This document shows positions 1 to 7,042 of a stretch of DNA of 64,000 nucleotides, piece by piece. The first letter of the stretch is position 1, and every line of letters starts with the position of its first letter. The notes below the pieces were generated by a model, which was not told the origin of the DNA, made no database searches, and saw only the letters and a list, made by a program, of their open reading frames with translations. The stretch covers positions 62,001 through 126,000 of the forward strand of contig CAKOOM010000001.1 in NCBI GenBank assembly GCA_934098395.1, read 5' to 3'. The stretch comes from an uncultured Bacilli bacterium. Its GTDB lineage: Bacteria; Bacillota_I; Bacilli_A; RF39; UBA660. The position numbers were made by a program, and so were the translations under genes.

Positions 1-1292
1 ATTATATCACAAAATTCATTTTTTTTAACATTATATTTAGATTTTTTTAAATTAGGAATCCATAGTACTTTATCATTTTTATCTACTAAAATGGGATATT
101 TGTTTCGGATACTTTTAGGTATCTTTTTTTCAATAAATATATCACTTATTTTCTTTTTACCGTTAGTTCCTAATAATTCTATGTAATCTCCGTTTTTTTT
201 GTTTCTTATATATATTGGAAGTGTTATATTTTTAGAATTTAATTTACATACGTTGTTTCCTGATGTATCACAATTGCTGATTTTTTCAATTGTTATATTG
301 TCAATGTTTATTTTATCTTTAAGTTCTATACAGTAGTTATATTCTTCTTTATCTTTTTTAATAATATAAATGTATTGATATTCTTTTTTGGCTATATATT
401 CTTTTGGTAAATTAATAATGGCATTAGGTTTTTTACTATTAGCAAGTTTTATTATGTCGGAGATATTTTTTTCTTTTATGATGTTATCAATGTTGTTATA
501 TATATTTTTAAGAATATTGAAAATAATATTTTTTTGTATTAAGGGGTGTTCTTTTTTAAATAGTTCAATATCTATTATATTATCTTTGTATGTTTCCTTA
601 ATTAGATTATTAGTAACTTTTTCAATATATTCATTATATTCTTGTAATGTTTGGGAATACTTTAAAAACTTTAGATGTACTAATTTATCTTCTTTTTTTA
701 ATAATGGTAATAAATTTTTACGGTATCTGTTTCTCGTATAATTTGTATCATCATTAGTACTATCAATATAATATTTAATTTGGTTATCTTTGTTGTATTT
801 AATTAAATCATCTTTTGTAAAGTATAGCAACGGTCTAATTATTTGATAATCTTTCATTTGAGAATACATTTTTATTCCGGCATATCCTTCGATATTTGAT
901 CCTCTTACTATTTTCATCATAATAGTTTCAATTAAATCATCTCCGTGATGTGCTAACATAAGAGTGTGAGAATTATATTTTTTTAATATTTTTTCGTAAA
1001 ATTGATATCTTTTTTTTCTTGCTTCATTTTCGAAGTTTTTTTCTTTGTAGGAATCAATTTTCATTTTCTCAAAAATAATATTATTGCTTTTACAATATTT
1101 TTCTAAATATTTTTCTTCTTCATTGCTTTCTGTTCTAACGTTGTGGTTAATATGAGCACATATAATTGTTTTATTTAAATTAGTAATTGCTGAGTGTAGT
1201 AATGCCATTGAGTCTGGCCCGGCAGATACGCCAATAACTATATGCGTGTCGTTTTGAGTGTTTAAATTTTTAATAACATTATCAATATTCAT
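1..1292 (-). CDS. tilS: tRNA(Ile)-lysidine synthetase, 3' end beyond the window
   Basis: TilS attaches lysine to C34 of the CAU-anticodon tRNA-Ile in an ATP-dependent reaction, so that the tRNA reads AUA. I translated the minus strand by hand. It starts MNIDNVIKNLNTQ and has the PP-loop ATP motif near residue 22 as SAGPDS, where most members have SGGxDS. The family motifs HINHNVRTES and LAHHGDD follow, and the N-terminal half ends in RNRYRKNLLPLL. The start ATG has a GGAGGTG ribosome site (1301-1307) upstream. The frame stays open to base 1, so the C-terminal end lies outside the window. It is divergent from parA. Family assignment is secure; the Gly-to-Ala change in the PP-loop is the only oddity. 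Confidence 0.93.
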   Translation of the reverse strand, partial: MNIDNVIKNLNTQNDTHIVIGVSAGPDSMALLHSAITNLNKTIICAHINHNVRTESNEEEKYLEKYCKSNNIIFEKMKIDSYKEKNFENEARKKRYQFYEKILKKYNSHTLMLAHHGDDLIETIMMKIVRGSNIEGYAGIKMYSQMKDYQIIRPLLYFTKDDLIKYNKDNQIKYYIDSTNDDTNYTRNRYRKNLLPLLKKEDKLVHLKFLKYSQTLQEYNEYIEKVTNNLIKETYKDNIIDIELFKKEHPLIQKNIIFNILKNIYNNIDNIIKEKNISDIIKLANSKKPNAIINLPKEYIAKKEYQYIYIIKKDKEEYNYCIELKDKINIDNITIEKISNCDTSGNNVCKLNSKNITLPIYIRNKKNGDYIELLGTNGKKKISDIFIEKKIPKSIRNKYPILVDKNDKVLWIPNLKKSKYNVKKNEFCDI

Positions 1293-1318
1293 AGTACGTA
1301 CACCTCCGATTTGTCAAT

Positions 1319-1327
1319 ATTATATCA
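1319..1327 (-). promoter_or_regulatory. extended -10 promoter for tilS
   Basis: On the minus strand the sequence reads TGATATAAT, a TGn plus perfect TATAAT, 27-35 bases before the tilS ATG. No convincing -35 was seen. Confidence 0.45.
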
Positions 1328-1449
1328 AAAAAGGTTTTATAAGTATATATTTGTGCTTTGAAAAAACTGAATTAGATATATTTTTTACAAATTATAAATG
1401 GGAAAAGTTACTAAAAAGAAAATTTGCTCTTTTCTTTTTTATAAAAATT

Positions 1450-1458
1450 TGGTAGAAT
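1450..1458 (+). promoter_or_regulatory. extended -10 promoter for parAB
   Basis: The motif TGGTAGAAT is an extended -10 box. Transcription would begin near 1465, just after an in-frame ATG at 1463, which supports choosing the downstream ATG at 1514 for parA. Confidence 0.45.
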
Positions 1459-1513
1459 AATAATGAGTATATATGACATAAAAGATGCACGTTACGTTAG
1501 AGGTGAAGTAAAC

Positions 1514-2317
1514 ATGGGAAAGATTATTGCAATAGTGAATCAAAAAGGTGGAGTAGGGAAAACTACTACGAGTATTAATTTGTCGGCATCTTTAGGGATG
1601 CTTGGAAAAAAAGTTTTGATGGTTGATTTAGATCCTCAAGGTAATGCTACGACAGGAGTAGGTGTAGATAAGAAGGGAATAAATAATAGTATATATGAAG
1701 TTTTGACTTTAAGGTCTTTGATAGATGATGCAATTATTAAAACTAAGAGTATTGGTTTAGATGTAATTCCAGCATATTTAAATTTGGCAGGAGTAGAAAT
1801 GGAATTAATTGAGTTAGAAAAAAAATATCGTGAAACTAATCAAAAGATTAATAGGGTAATGCGTCTTAAAGATGAACTTAATAAAGTTAAAGATAGATAT
1901 GATTTTATACTTATAGATTGTCCGCCTTCTTTAGGTATATTGACAACGAATGCTTTAGCAGCTGCTGATTCTGTTTTAATACCAGTACAGTGTGAGTATT
2001 ATGCGTTAGAAGGTATTATGCAATTAATTAATACTATTATGTTGGCTCAAAGAAAAGTAAATCCTAATTTAGACATTGAGGGTGTTCTTTTGACAATGTT
2101 AAGTGTAAATACTAATTTAGGATTAGAAGTTATTAGTAGTATTAAAGAATTTTTCAAAGAAAGGGTATATGATACAATTATACCAAGATTGATTAAGTTA
2201 GCTGAGGCTCCTAGCCATGGTAAAACGATTTTAGATTATGATCCTAGGGGGAAGGGTGCTAAGGCGTATCTTAATTTAGCTAAGGAGGTCATTTTAAGAA
2301 ATGGAACAGAAGAATAA
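1514..2317 (+). CDS. parA: ParA/Soj chromosome-partitioning ATPase
   Basis: This is a MinD/ParA-type ATPase that works with ParB to segregate the replicated chromosome. The 267-residue protein starts MGKIIAIVNQKGG and shows the deviant Walker A KGGVGKTT at about residue 10, the DLDPQGN motif, and Walker B as DCPPS. I chose ATG 1514 because AGGTGA (1501-1506) lies at good spacing. The frame is open back to an ATG at 1463, but that has no ribosome site and its 17 extra residues do not look like ParA. It overlaps parB by 17 bases. Chromosomal rather than plasmid use is inferred from the ribosomal and RNA polymerase genes downstream. Confidence 0.95.
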   Translation: MGKIIAIVNQKGGVGKTTTSINLSASLGMLGKKVLMVDLDPQGNATTGVGVDKKGINNSIYEVLTLRSLIDDAIIKTKSIGLDVIPAYLNLAGVEMELIELEKKYRETNQKINRVMRLKDELNKVKDRYDFILIDCPPSLGILTTNALAAADSVLIPVQCEYYALEGIMQLINTIMLAQRKVNPNLDIEGVLLTMLSVNTNLGLEVISSIKEFFKERVYDTIIPRLIKLAEAPSHGKTILDYDPRGKGAKAYLNLAKEVILRNGTEE

Positions 2318-3179
2318 AGCTTTAGGTAGGGGCTTAGAACAACTATTTGCTAGTGAAGTATTAGATTTTGACTCTTTTGAATCAAATATATTAGATTCGG
2401 CTGATGAAAATGATGTTAAAGAAATAAATTTATCTGAAATAAGGAGTAATCCTTATCAACCAAGAAAAACATTTAATGATGAGGCTCTTCATGAGTTAGC
2501 TGAATCAATAAAGAATTACGGAGTTTTTCAACCAATTATTGTCAAAAAAAGTATTAAAGGATATGATTTGATAGCTGGTGAAAGAAGAGTTAGGGCATCA
2601 AAATTAGCTGGATTAGACAAAATACCTGCTATTATAAAAGATTTTTCTGATGATATGATGCGTGAAATAGCTTTGCTTGAAAATTTACAAAGAGAAAATT
2701 TAACTGCAATTGAACTTGCTTGGGCTTATAAGGGAATAATCGATAGTTTGCATATTACACAGGATGAATTAGCAAATAAGCTTGGTAAGAGTAGAAGTAG
2801 TATTACTAATGTACTTGGATTACTTAGATTACCTACGAAGGTTCAAGATATGATTCTTGAAGGTAAGATATCTATGGGACATGCTAGAGAACTTAGTAAA
2901 TTGGATGATAATGAATTAATCTTAAAATATGCTAAAGAAATTGTTGATAAAGGATTATCTGTTAGAGAAGTAGAATTAATGGTTAAAATGGATGAAGTAA
3001 GAAAGAAAAATCCAATTAATCGAATTCATAAGGATAATGAATATAAATATGTGGAAAAAGAATTAAGAGAATTTTTTGGTACTAAAGTAAGAGTTAAAGA
3101 TAAGAAAATAGAAATAAGTTTTGAAAATGCAAATGATTTGGATAGAATACTTGAAATAATTGATGTTAAATTAAATTAA
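2301..3179 (+). CDS. parB: ParB/Spo0J chromosome-partitioning protein
   Basis: This is the DNA-binding, CTP-dependent clamp that loads on parS and stimulates ParA. The 292-residue protein opens with KALGRGLEQLF and has the ParB/sulfiredoxin-fold region with NPYQPRKTF and GERRVRASK. A helix-turn-helix follows (TQDELANKLGKSRSSI), with GHAREL and a C-terminal dimerisation part after it. The ribosome site AAGGAGG (2281-2287) sits inside the end of parA. The pair lies directly upstream of csp and secE-nusG instead of next to rsmG as in many Bacillota. I did not find a convincing parS palindrome nearby, but my scan was by eye. Confidence 0.95.
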   Translation: MEQKNKALGRGLEQLFASEVLDFDSFESNILDSADENDVKEINLSEIRSNPYQPRKTFNDEALHELAESIKNYGVFQPIIVKKSIKGYDLIAGERRVRASKLAGLDKIPAIIKDFSDDMMREIALLENLQRENLTAIELAWAYKGIIDSLHITQDELANKLGKSRSSITNVLGLLRLPTKVQDMILEGKISMGHARELSKLDDNELILKYAKEIVDKGLSVREVELMVKMDEVRKKNPINRIHKDNEYKYVEKELREFFGTKVRVKDKKIEISFENANDLDRILEIIDVKLN

Positions 3180-3186
3180 ATATTAT

Positions 3187-3210
3187 GCCCCGTTGAAAAC
3201 GGGGTTTTAT
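3187..3210 (+). terminator. terminator after parAB
   Basis: Inverted repeat CCCCGTT/AACGGGG with a 3-base loop followed by a short T-rich tract, immediately after the parB stop. Confidence 0.8.
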
Positions 3211-3268
3211 TATGTTAAGTCATGAAATATGATTTATGGGGTTGTTTACAAAAAAGACTAATGAATTG

Positions 3269-3277
3269 TGCTATTAT
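3269..3277 (+). promoter_or_regulatory. extended -10 promoter for the cold-shock gene
   Basis: TGCTATTAT is an extended -10. A TTTACA lies upstream but at a 21-base spacing. The predicted start near 3284 gives an untranslated leader of about 125 bases. Confidence 0.45.
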
Positions 3278-3285
3278 TAATATCG

Positions 3286-3358
3286 ACAGGGCAATGAATA
3301 ATTAAAAAGTTAATTAAAATAAGCAATTGTTTATTGACTTTTGAAGTTTGTTACCTGT
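3286..3358 (+). promoter_or_regulatory. structured 5' leader of the cold-shock mRNA
   Basis: ACAGG (3286-3290) can pair with CCTGT (3354-3358). Inside it, ten bases at 3292-3301 pair with 3327-3336 with only two G-U pairs. A long folded leader is typical of cold-shock protein mRNAs, where it acts as a temperature switch; that role is inferred here. I found no known riboswitch core. Confidence 0.4.
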
Positions 3359-3408
3359 TGAGTATTATAATTTGAAGTAAGTGATTACTAGATTGTGAGG
3401 TGTTAATG

Positions 3409-3624
3409 ATGTTTGGAAATGTAAAGTGGTTCAATAATGAAAAGGGATATGGCTTTATTGATTATGCTCAAGATAAAGATATTTTTGTTCATTATTCTGC
3501 TATTAAACAAGATGGTTATAAGACTTTAACAGAAGGTCAAAGAGTTGAATTTGATCTTATTGAAACTCCAAAAGGGCTTCAAGCTATAAATGTACGTCCA
3601 TCAGTTTCTGAAAAAGTTATGTAA
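3409..3624 (+). CDS. cold-shock domain protein (Csp family)
   Basis: A 71-residue single-domain nucleic-acid chaperone that binds single-stranded RNA or DNA and prevents unwanted RNA structure. The RNP-1 motif is visible as KGYGFIDY and RNP-2 as DIFVHYSAI, both in the normal positions, and the protein has the usual Csp length. The frame is open from a GTG at 3400, with ATGs at 3406 and 3409. I chose 3409 because AGGTG ends 6 bases upstream and the product then begins MFGNVKWFN like its homologues. It forms a single-gene unit between two terminators and has the structured leader described above. Confidence 0.92.
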   Translation: MFGNVKWFNNEKGYGFIDYAQDKDIFVHYSAIKQDGYKTLTEGQRVEFDLIETPKGLQAINVRPSVSEKVM

Positions 3625-3648
3625 GAGAATTTATTTTCTCTTTTTTTA
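3624..3648 (+). terminator. terminator after csp
   Basis: Stem AGAGAA/TTCTCT with a 7-T tract, beginning at the last base of the stop codon. Confidence 0.75.
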
Positions 3649-3659
3649 ATTTTTATTAC

Positions 3660-3688
3660 TTGACAAAATATAGTACATATGTTATATT
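3660..3688 (+). promoter_or_regulatory. sigma-A promoter of secE-nusG
   Basis: Perfect TTGACA, 17-base spacer, TATATT. It is one of the best promoters in the window. Confidence 0.8.
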
Positions 3689-3739
3689 TTACTTAACACG
3701 AGAAGGTGTTTTTATTTTGAAACAATTTTTGGAGGTAAT

Positions 3740-4033
3740 ATGAAAAAGGAAGAAAAAAAAGTTGTGGTTTCTAAAAAAGAACCGACTTCAAGAAAAAAGT
3801 ATGTTGCTGAAAGTAACAAAACTATTAAAAAGAAAGCGAGTCATGAAAGCATTTTTAAAAAAATTTCTAAATATTTTAAAGGTGTAGTAAAAGAAGGAAA
3901 GAAAGTAAGATGGACTAATGGCAAAGACTTAGTTAAGTATTCTATTGCGGCGGTTGTATTTGTTATCTTTTTTGGAATATATTTTTATGCAATTGATTGG
4001 ATTGCATTGTTGATAAGGAGTTTGGCGAAGTAA
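3740..4033 (+). CDS. secE: preprotein translocase subunit SecE
   Basis: Essential small subunit of the SecYEG channel. The 97-residue protein has a long lysine-rich N-terminal extension (about 1-45). The family amphipathic region follows (VVKEGKKVRWTNGKDL), then one transmembrane helix at about residues 69-90. Single-span SecE is the normal Gram-positive form. The site TTGGAGG precedes the ATG. The last A of its stop codon is the first base of nusG, the conserved secE-nusG pair. The rpmG gene that often precedes secE is absent here. Confidence 0.93.
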   Translation: MKKEEKKVVVSKKEPTSRKKYVAESNKTIKKKASHESIFKKISKYFKGVVKEGKKVRWTNGKDLVKYSIAAVVFVIFFGIYFYAIDWIALLIRSLAK

Positions 4034-4572
4034 TGAAAAAAGAATGGTATGTAGTTAACACAGTAAGTGGGTATGAATATAAAGTTAAAGAAAAACTTGA
4101 TATGATGATAAAAAACTCTGCAGATATTCAACAAAGTATTTTTAGGGTAATTGTTCCAGAACAAACAATAGTTGAATATAAAGATGGAGTAAAGAAAGAA
4201 AAAGTTAAAAAAATGTTTCCTGGATATGTTTTAGTGGAAATGATTATGTCTGATGAAGTATGGTTTATTGTAAGAAATACACAAGGTGTAACAGGATTTA
4301 TTGGTTCATCAGGAAAGGGAGCTAAACCTATTCCATTATTACCTGAAGAAGTAGATAGAATTTTAAATAGCATGGGAATGTCTAGAATTGATTTAGCTAA
4401 TGATTTGGCTGAAGGTAAAAAAGTTAAAATTACTGATGGTCCATTCAAAAATATGATTGGTAAGATTAGTTCATATGATTTAGAAAAGAAAAAGGTAGAA
4501 TTACTTTTGGATTTGTTTGGACAAGAAACTTCAGTTGAAGTAGAACTTTCACAAATTGAAAATTTAAAATAA
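4033..4572 (+). CDS. nusG: transcription elongation/termination factor NusG
   Basis: NusG binds the RNA polymerase clamp and controls pausing, termination and transcription-translation coupling. The 179-residue protein has the NGN domain (WYVVNTVSGYE at the N terminus, MFPGYVLVEM near residue 64) and a C-terminal KOW domain (DGPFKNMIGKI). The open frame extends upstream into secE. ATG 4033 is chosen because it overlaps the secE stop by one base, gives the canonical MKKEWYVVNT start, and has AAGGAG upstream. It forms an operon with secE. Confidence 0.95.
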   Translation: MKKEWYVVNTVSGYEYKVKEKLDMMIKNSADIQQSIFRVIVPEQTIVEYKDGVKKEKVKKMFPGYVLVEMIMSDEVWFIVRNTQGVTGFIGSSGKGAKPIPLLPEEVDRILNSMGMSRIDLANDLAEGKKVKITDGPFKNMIGKISSYDLEKKKVELLLDLFGQETSVEVELSQIENLK

Positions 4573-4579
4573 AAAATAA

Positions 4580-4609
4580 TTGACAATATTAATTAAATTG
4601 TGGTATATT
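4580..4609 (+). promoter_or_regulatory. sigma-A promoter of rplK-rplA
   Basis: TTGACA, 18-base spacer, TATATT, located just after the nusG stop, so the L11-L1 operon is transcribed independently. Confidence 0.75.
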
Positions 4610-4614
4610 ATTGA

Positions 4615-4685
4615 CGCGACTGTGTATTATTATATAGTTAGATAGTTTAGTGGGAGGCTGCGGACGGCTATTATGACCACTCGCG
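4615..4685 (+). promoter_or_regulatory. rplK leader with candidate L1-binding element
   Basis: The leader is closed by CGCGA (4615-4619) pairing with TCGCG (4681-4685). It contains GTGGGAGG (4650-4657) and GACCAC (4675-4680), the pattern of the L1 site of 23S rRNA and of L11-L1 operon leaders. L1 autoregulation is established for this operon in other bacteria; that this sequence is the site is inferred. Confidence 0.55.
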
Positions 4686-4720
4686 AAAAAAATAACATTA
4701 TTATATAGGAGGTGTTTTTC

Positions 4721-5140
4721 GTGGCAAAAGCAATAACAAAGAAAATTAAATTGCAAATACCTGCAGGAAAAGCAACACCAGCTCCACCAGTAGGAACTGT
4801 ATTAGGACCAGCAGGAATTAATTTACAAGAATTTTGTACTAAATTTAATGATGCTACTAGAGATAAGATGGGAGATGTTTTACCAGTTGAAATTTCTATA
4901 TATGAAGATAGAACTTTTGACTTTGTGTTAAAGACTCCACCAGCTGCTTTCTTATTAAAGAAGGTTGCTAAGATTAAATCTGGTGCAGCTAAGGGTGAAA
5001 CTGTTGCTACTATTACTAGGGAACAACTTAGAGAAATAGCAGAAACAAAATTACCTGATTTAAATGCTTATGATGTAGAAGCAGCTATGAAAATAGTTGA
5101 AGGAACTGCACGTAACATGGGAATTAAGATAGAAGAATAA
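4721..5140 (+). CDS. rplK: 50S ribosomal protein L11
   Basis: L11 forms the GTPase-associated centre of the large subunit with the L10-L12 stalk. The 139-residue protein contains the N-terminal signature LQIPAGKATPAPPVGTVLG and the C-terminal rRNA-binding domain with GAAKGETVATIT and GTARNMGI. The start is the GTG at 4721: AGGAGGTG (4707-4714) lies 6 bases upstream. An in-frame GTG at 4712 sits inside that ribosome site and is rejected. It is the first gene of rplK-rplA. Confidence 0.97.
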   Translation: MAKAITKKIKLQIPAGKATPAPPVGTVLGPAGINLQEFCTKFNDATRDKMGDVLPVEISIYEDRTFDFVLKTPPAAFLLKKVAKIKSGAAKGETVATITREQLREIAETKLPDLNAYDVEAAMKIVEGTARNMGIKIEE

Positions 5141-5148
5141 TAAATATA

Positions 5149-5197
5149 CATATAGGTTTTTACCTATGTGGAAGGATCTAGTCCGCAAGACCACATA
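5149..5197 (+). promoter_or_regulatory. second L1-type element with an alternative hairpin before rplA
   Basis: TATGTGG (5165-5171) pairs with CCACATA (5191-5197) around AAGG and GACC, repeating the L1-site pattern of the rplK leader. The same left arm can pair instead with CATATAGGT (5149-5157) to make a compact hairpin with a TTTT loop. The two structures exclude each other, which suggests a switch just upstream of the rplA ribosome site. Function is inferred. Confidence 0.5.
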
Positions 5198-5208
5198 AGG
5201 AGGAAATT

Positions 5209-5907
5209 ATGAAGAAGAGTAAGAGATATGCTTCTGTATTCGAAAAGGTTGAAAAGAATAAGATGTATTCTTTAGACGAAGCTGTTAAATTAGTAAAAGA
5301 AACTGCTAATACTAAATTTGATGAAACAGTTGAAGTTGCTATGAATCTTAATTTGGATACTAAGAAAGCTGATCAACAATTAAGAGGTGCTATTGTATTA
5401 CCTAATGGTACAGGTAAAACTCAAACTGTATTAGTTCTTGCTAAAGGTGATCAAGCTAAAGCTGCAAAAGAAGCGGGTGCTGATTTTGTTGGAGATGTAG
5501 ATATGATTGAAAAAATTGAAAAAGAAAACTGGTTTTCTTATGATGTAATTATAGCTACACCTGAAATGATGCCAATGCTTGGTAAGATAGGTAAAATTTT
5601 AGGACCTAAAGGTCTTATGCCAAATCCAAAGACTGGAACAGTTACAATGGATGTTGCTAAGGCTGTAAGTGATACTAAGAAGGGTAAAGTAGAATATAGA
5701 ACAGATAGTTATGGTAATATCCATGGTATTGTTGGAAAAGTAAGTTTTGATACTGACAAGTTAGTTGAAAATTTAAATGCTTTTGTTAATAATATCTTGA
5801 AAATTAAACCAGCTACTGTTAAGGGAAATTATGTTAAAAATATTTCTATTTCATCTACAATGGGCCCTGGTATTAAGATTGATGTAAATTCTTTTGACAA
5901 AAAGTAA
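5209..5907 (+). CDS. rplA: 50S ribosomal protein L1
   Basis: L1 forms the mobile L1 stalk near the E site and is the autogenous repressor of its operon in many bacteria. The 232-residue protein has the usual length and shows the L1 signature LGPKGLMPNPKTGTVT at about residue 126, with KKGKVEYRTDSYGNIH after it. AAGGAGG sits 5 bases before the ATG. The end of the gene contains the promoter of the next operon (TTGACA at 5894). Confidence 0.97.
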   Translation: MKKSKRYASVFEKVEKNKMYSLDEAVKLVKETANTKFDETVEVAMNLNLDTKKADQQLRGAIVLPNGTGKTQTVLVLAKGDQAKAAKEAGADFVGDVDMIEKIEKENWFSYDVIIATPEMMPMLGKIGKILGPKGLMPNPKTGTVTMDVAKAVSDTKKGKVEYRTDSYGNIHGIVGKVSFDTDKLVENLNAFVNNILKIKPATVKGNYVKNISISSTMGPGIKIDVNSFDKK

Positions 5908-5922
5908 AATATGTTATATAAT
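5894..5922 (+). promoter_or_regulatory. sigma-A promoter of rplJ-rplL, overlapping rplA
   Basis: Perfect TTGACA, 17-base spacer, perfect TATAAT. The -35 box lies inside the last codons of rplA, giving the L10-L7/L12 genes their own transcript. Confidence 0.85.
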
Positions 5923-5931
5923 ACAAATTGA

Positions 5932-6050
5932 TTGAGAAGTTATGCCAAAGACAGTAAGGACGAATAGTTTAAATATCTTACCGAGGAATAAAATAAATAT
6001 GTTTTTTAGTCCTCTGTAAATAGGGGACTTTTATTTATGGCATACAGAAA
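5932..6050 (+). promoter_or_regulatory. ribosomal protein L10 leader
   Basis: The leader has the recognisable L10-leader order: an ATGCCA arm that pairs with TGGCAT near 6040, a GACAGTAAGGACG segment with a CTTACCGAGGA segment, then AGTCCTCT (6008-6015) pairing with AGGGGACT (6022-6029). The last hairpin is followed by TTTTATTT and looks like an attenuator. L10 (with L12) binds this RNA in Bacillota and lowers its own expression. Confidence 0.88.
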
Positions 6051-6064
6051 GGATGTGTGAGATA

Positions 6065-6559
6065 GTGGCAAACGCAAAGATTATTGAACAAAAAGCAACT
6101 GTTGTATCAGAGATTAAAGAAAAATTAGAAAATGCTAAATCAGTTGTTATGTTTGATTATCGTGGACTTAGTGTTCAAGAAGTTACTGAACTAAGAAGAA
6201 AGCTAAGAGAAAATAATGCTGATTATAAAGTGTATAAAAATACTTTAACTAAGAGAGCATTAGATGAATTAAACATTGATATGGATGATTATTTAGCTGG
6301 ACCTAGTGCAATATCTTTTGGAACAGACGAAATTTCAATAGTAAAAGTTTTAAATGATTTCGCTAAAGATCATAAAGCATTAGAACTTAAGGCTGGTATT
6401 ATTGAAGGTAAAGTTGCATCTATGGATGACTTGAAGAGATATGCTGCAATTCCATCAAGAGATATGCTTTTAACTCAGTTAGCTGCAGGTCTTATGGGAA
6501 CTGTAAGAGACTTATCTATATGCTTAGATTTATATGCTAAGGATAAAGAAAATAATTAA
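6065..6559 (+). CDS. rplJ: 50S ribosomal protein L10
   Basis: L10 is the base of the ribosomal stalk and carries L7/L12 dimers on its C-terminal helix. The 164-residue protein starts VANAKIIEQKAT and shows VVMFDYRGLSVQEVTELRRKLR and the YKVYKNTLTKRAL region of the RNA-binding domain. I chose GTG 6065: the AAAGG at 6048-6052 is too close to the in-frame ATG at 6053 but about 12 bases from the GTG. It is preceded by the L10 leader and followed 20 bases later by rplL. Confidence 0.95.
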   Translation: MANAKIIEQKATVVSEIKEKLENAKSVVMFDYRGLSVQEVTELRRKLRENNADYKVYKNTLTKRALDELNIDMDDYLAGPSAISFGTDEISIVKVLNDFAKDHKALELKAGIIEGKVASMDDLKRYAAIPSRDMLLTQLAAGLMGTVRDLSICLDLYAKDKENN

Positions 6560-6579
6560 TATTAAAGGAGGAAATAAAA

Positions 6580-6948
6580 ATGGCTAAATTAAATAAAGAA
6601 GATTTTATTAGTGCTTTAAAAGAAATGTCAATTCTTGAAATTAAAGAATTAGTTGATGCTATGAAGGAGGAATTTGGTGTAGATCCATCTGCTGTTGCTG
6701 TTGCTGCTGGTCCAGCTGTAGCTGCTGCTGAAGAAGGTCCATCAAAAGTTAATGTTGTATTAACTGCTGCAGGTCCTAACAAAATTGCTGTTATTAAAAT
6801 AGTTAGAGATTTAACTGGTTTAGGATTAAAAGAAGCTAAAGATATAGCTGATAACGGTGGAAATGTTAAAGAAGGTATTGACAAAGAAGAAGCTGAAAAA
6901 CTTAAAGCACAATTTGAAGAAGCTGGAGCTACTGTAGAACTTAAGTAG
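6580..6948 (+). CDS. rplL: 50S ribosomal protein L7/L12
   Basis: Stalk protein that recruits translation GTPases. The 122-residue protein has the N-terminal dimerisation domain, an Ala/Pro-rich hinge at about 38-50 (VAVAAGPAVAAAEE), and the C-terminal domain with the GLGLKEAKDIADNGG signature. AAAGGAGG lies before the ATG. It is the last gene of the rplJ-rplL unit and is followed by a terminator. Confidence 0.97.
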   Translation: MAKLNKEDFISALKEMSILEIKELVDAMKEEFGVDPSAVAVAAGPAVAAAEEGPSKVNVVLTAAGPNKIAVIKIVRDLTGLGLKEAKDIADNGGNVKEGIDKEEAEKLKAQFEEAGATVELK

Positions 6949-6954
6949 TTTACT

Positions 6955-6981
6955 AAAGAATCTAATTTTAGATTCTTTTTT
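6955..6981 (+). terminator. terminator after rplL
   Basis: Stem AAAGAATCTAA/TTAGATTCTTT followed by T-rich sequence. It separates the ribosomal genes from thyA. Confidence 0.8.
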
Positions 6982-7010
6982 CTTTTCTTATGGACTTTGA
7001 TATTTTATTT

Positions 7011-7019
7011 TGTTACAAT
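7011..7019 (+). promoter_or_regulatory. extended -10 promoter of thyA-folA
   Basis: TGTTACAAT is an extended -10 box, 24 bases before the thyA start. The -35 region is weak. Confidence 0.45.
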
Positions 7020-7042
7020 ATTTATAGTAAGGAAGTGAGAAG

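Noticed and set aside
388..741. A 117-codon plus-strand frame
   Set aside because: It is antisense to tilS, hydrophobic by reading the A+T-rich complement, and has no ribosome site.
1463..1513. A longer ParA starting at 1463
   Set aside because: The predicted transcription start is at about this point and no ribosome site precedes it.
4128..4586. A 152-codon minus-strand frame
   Set aside because: Antisense shadow of nusG.
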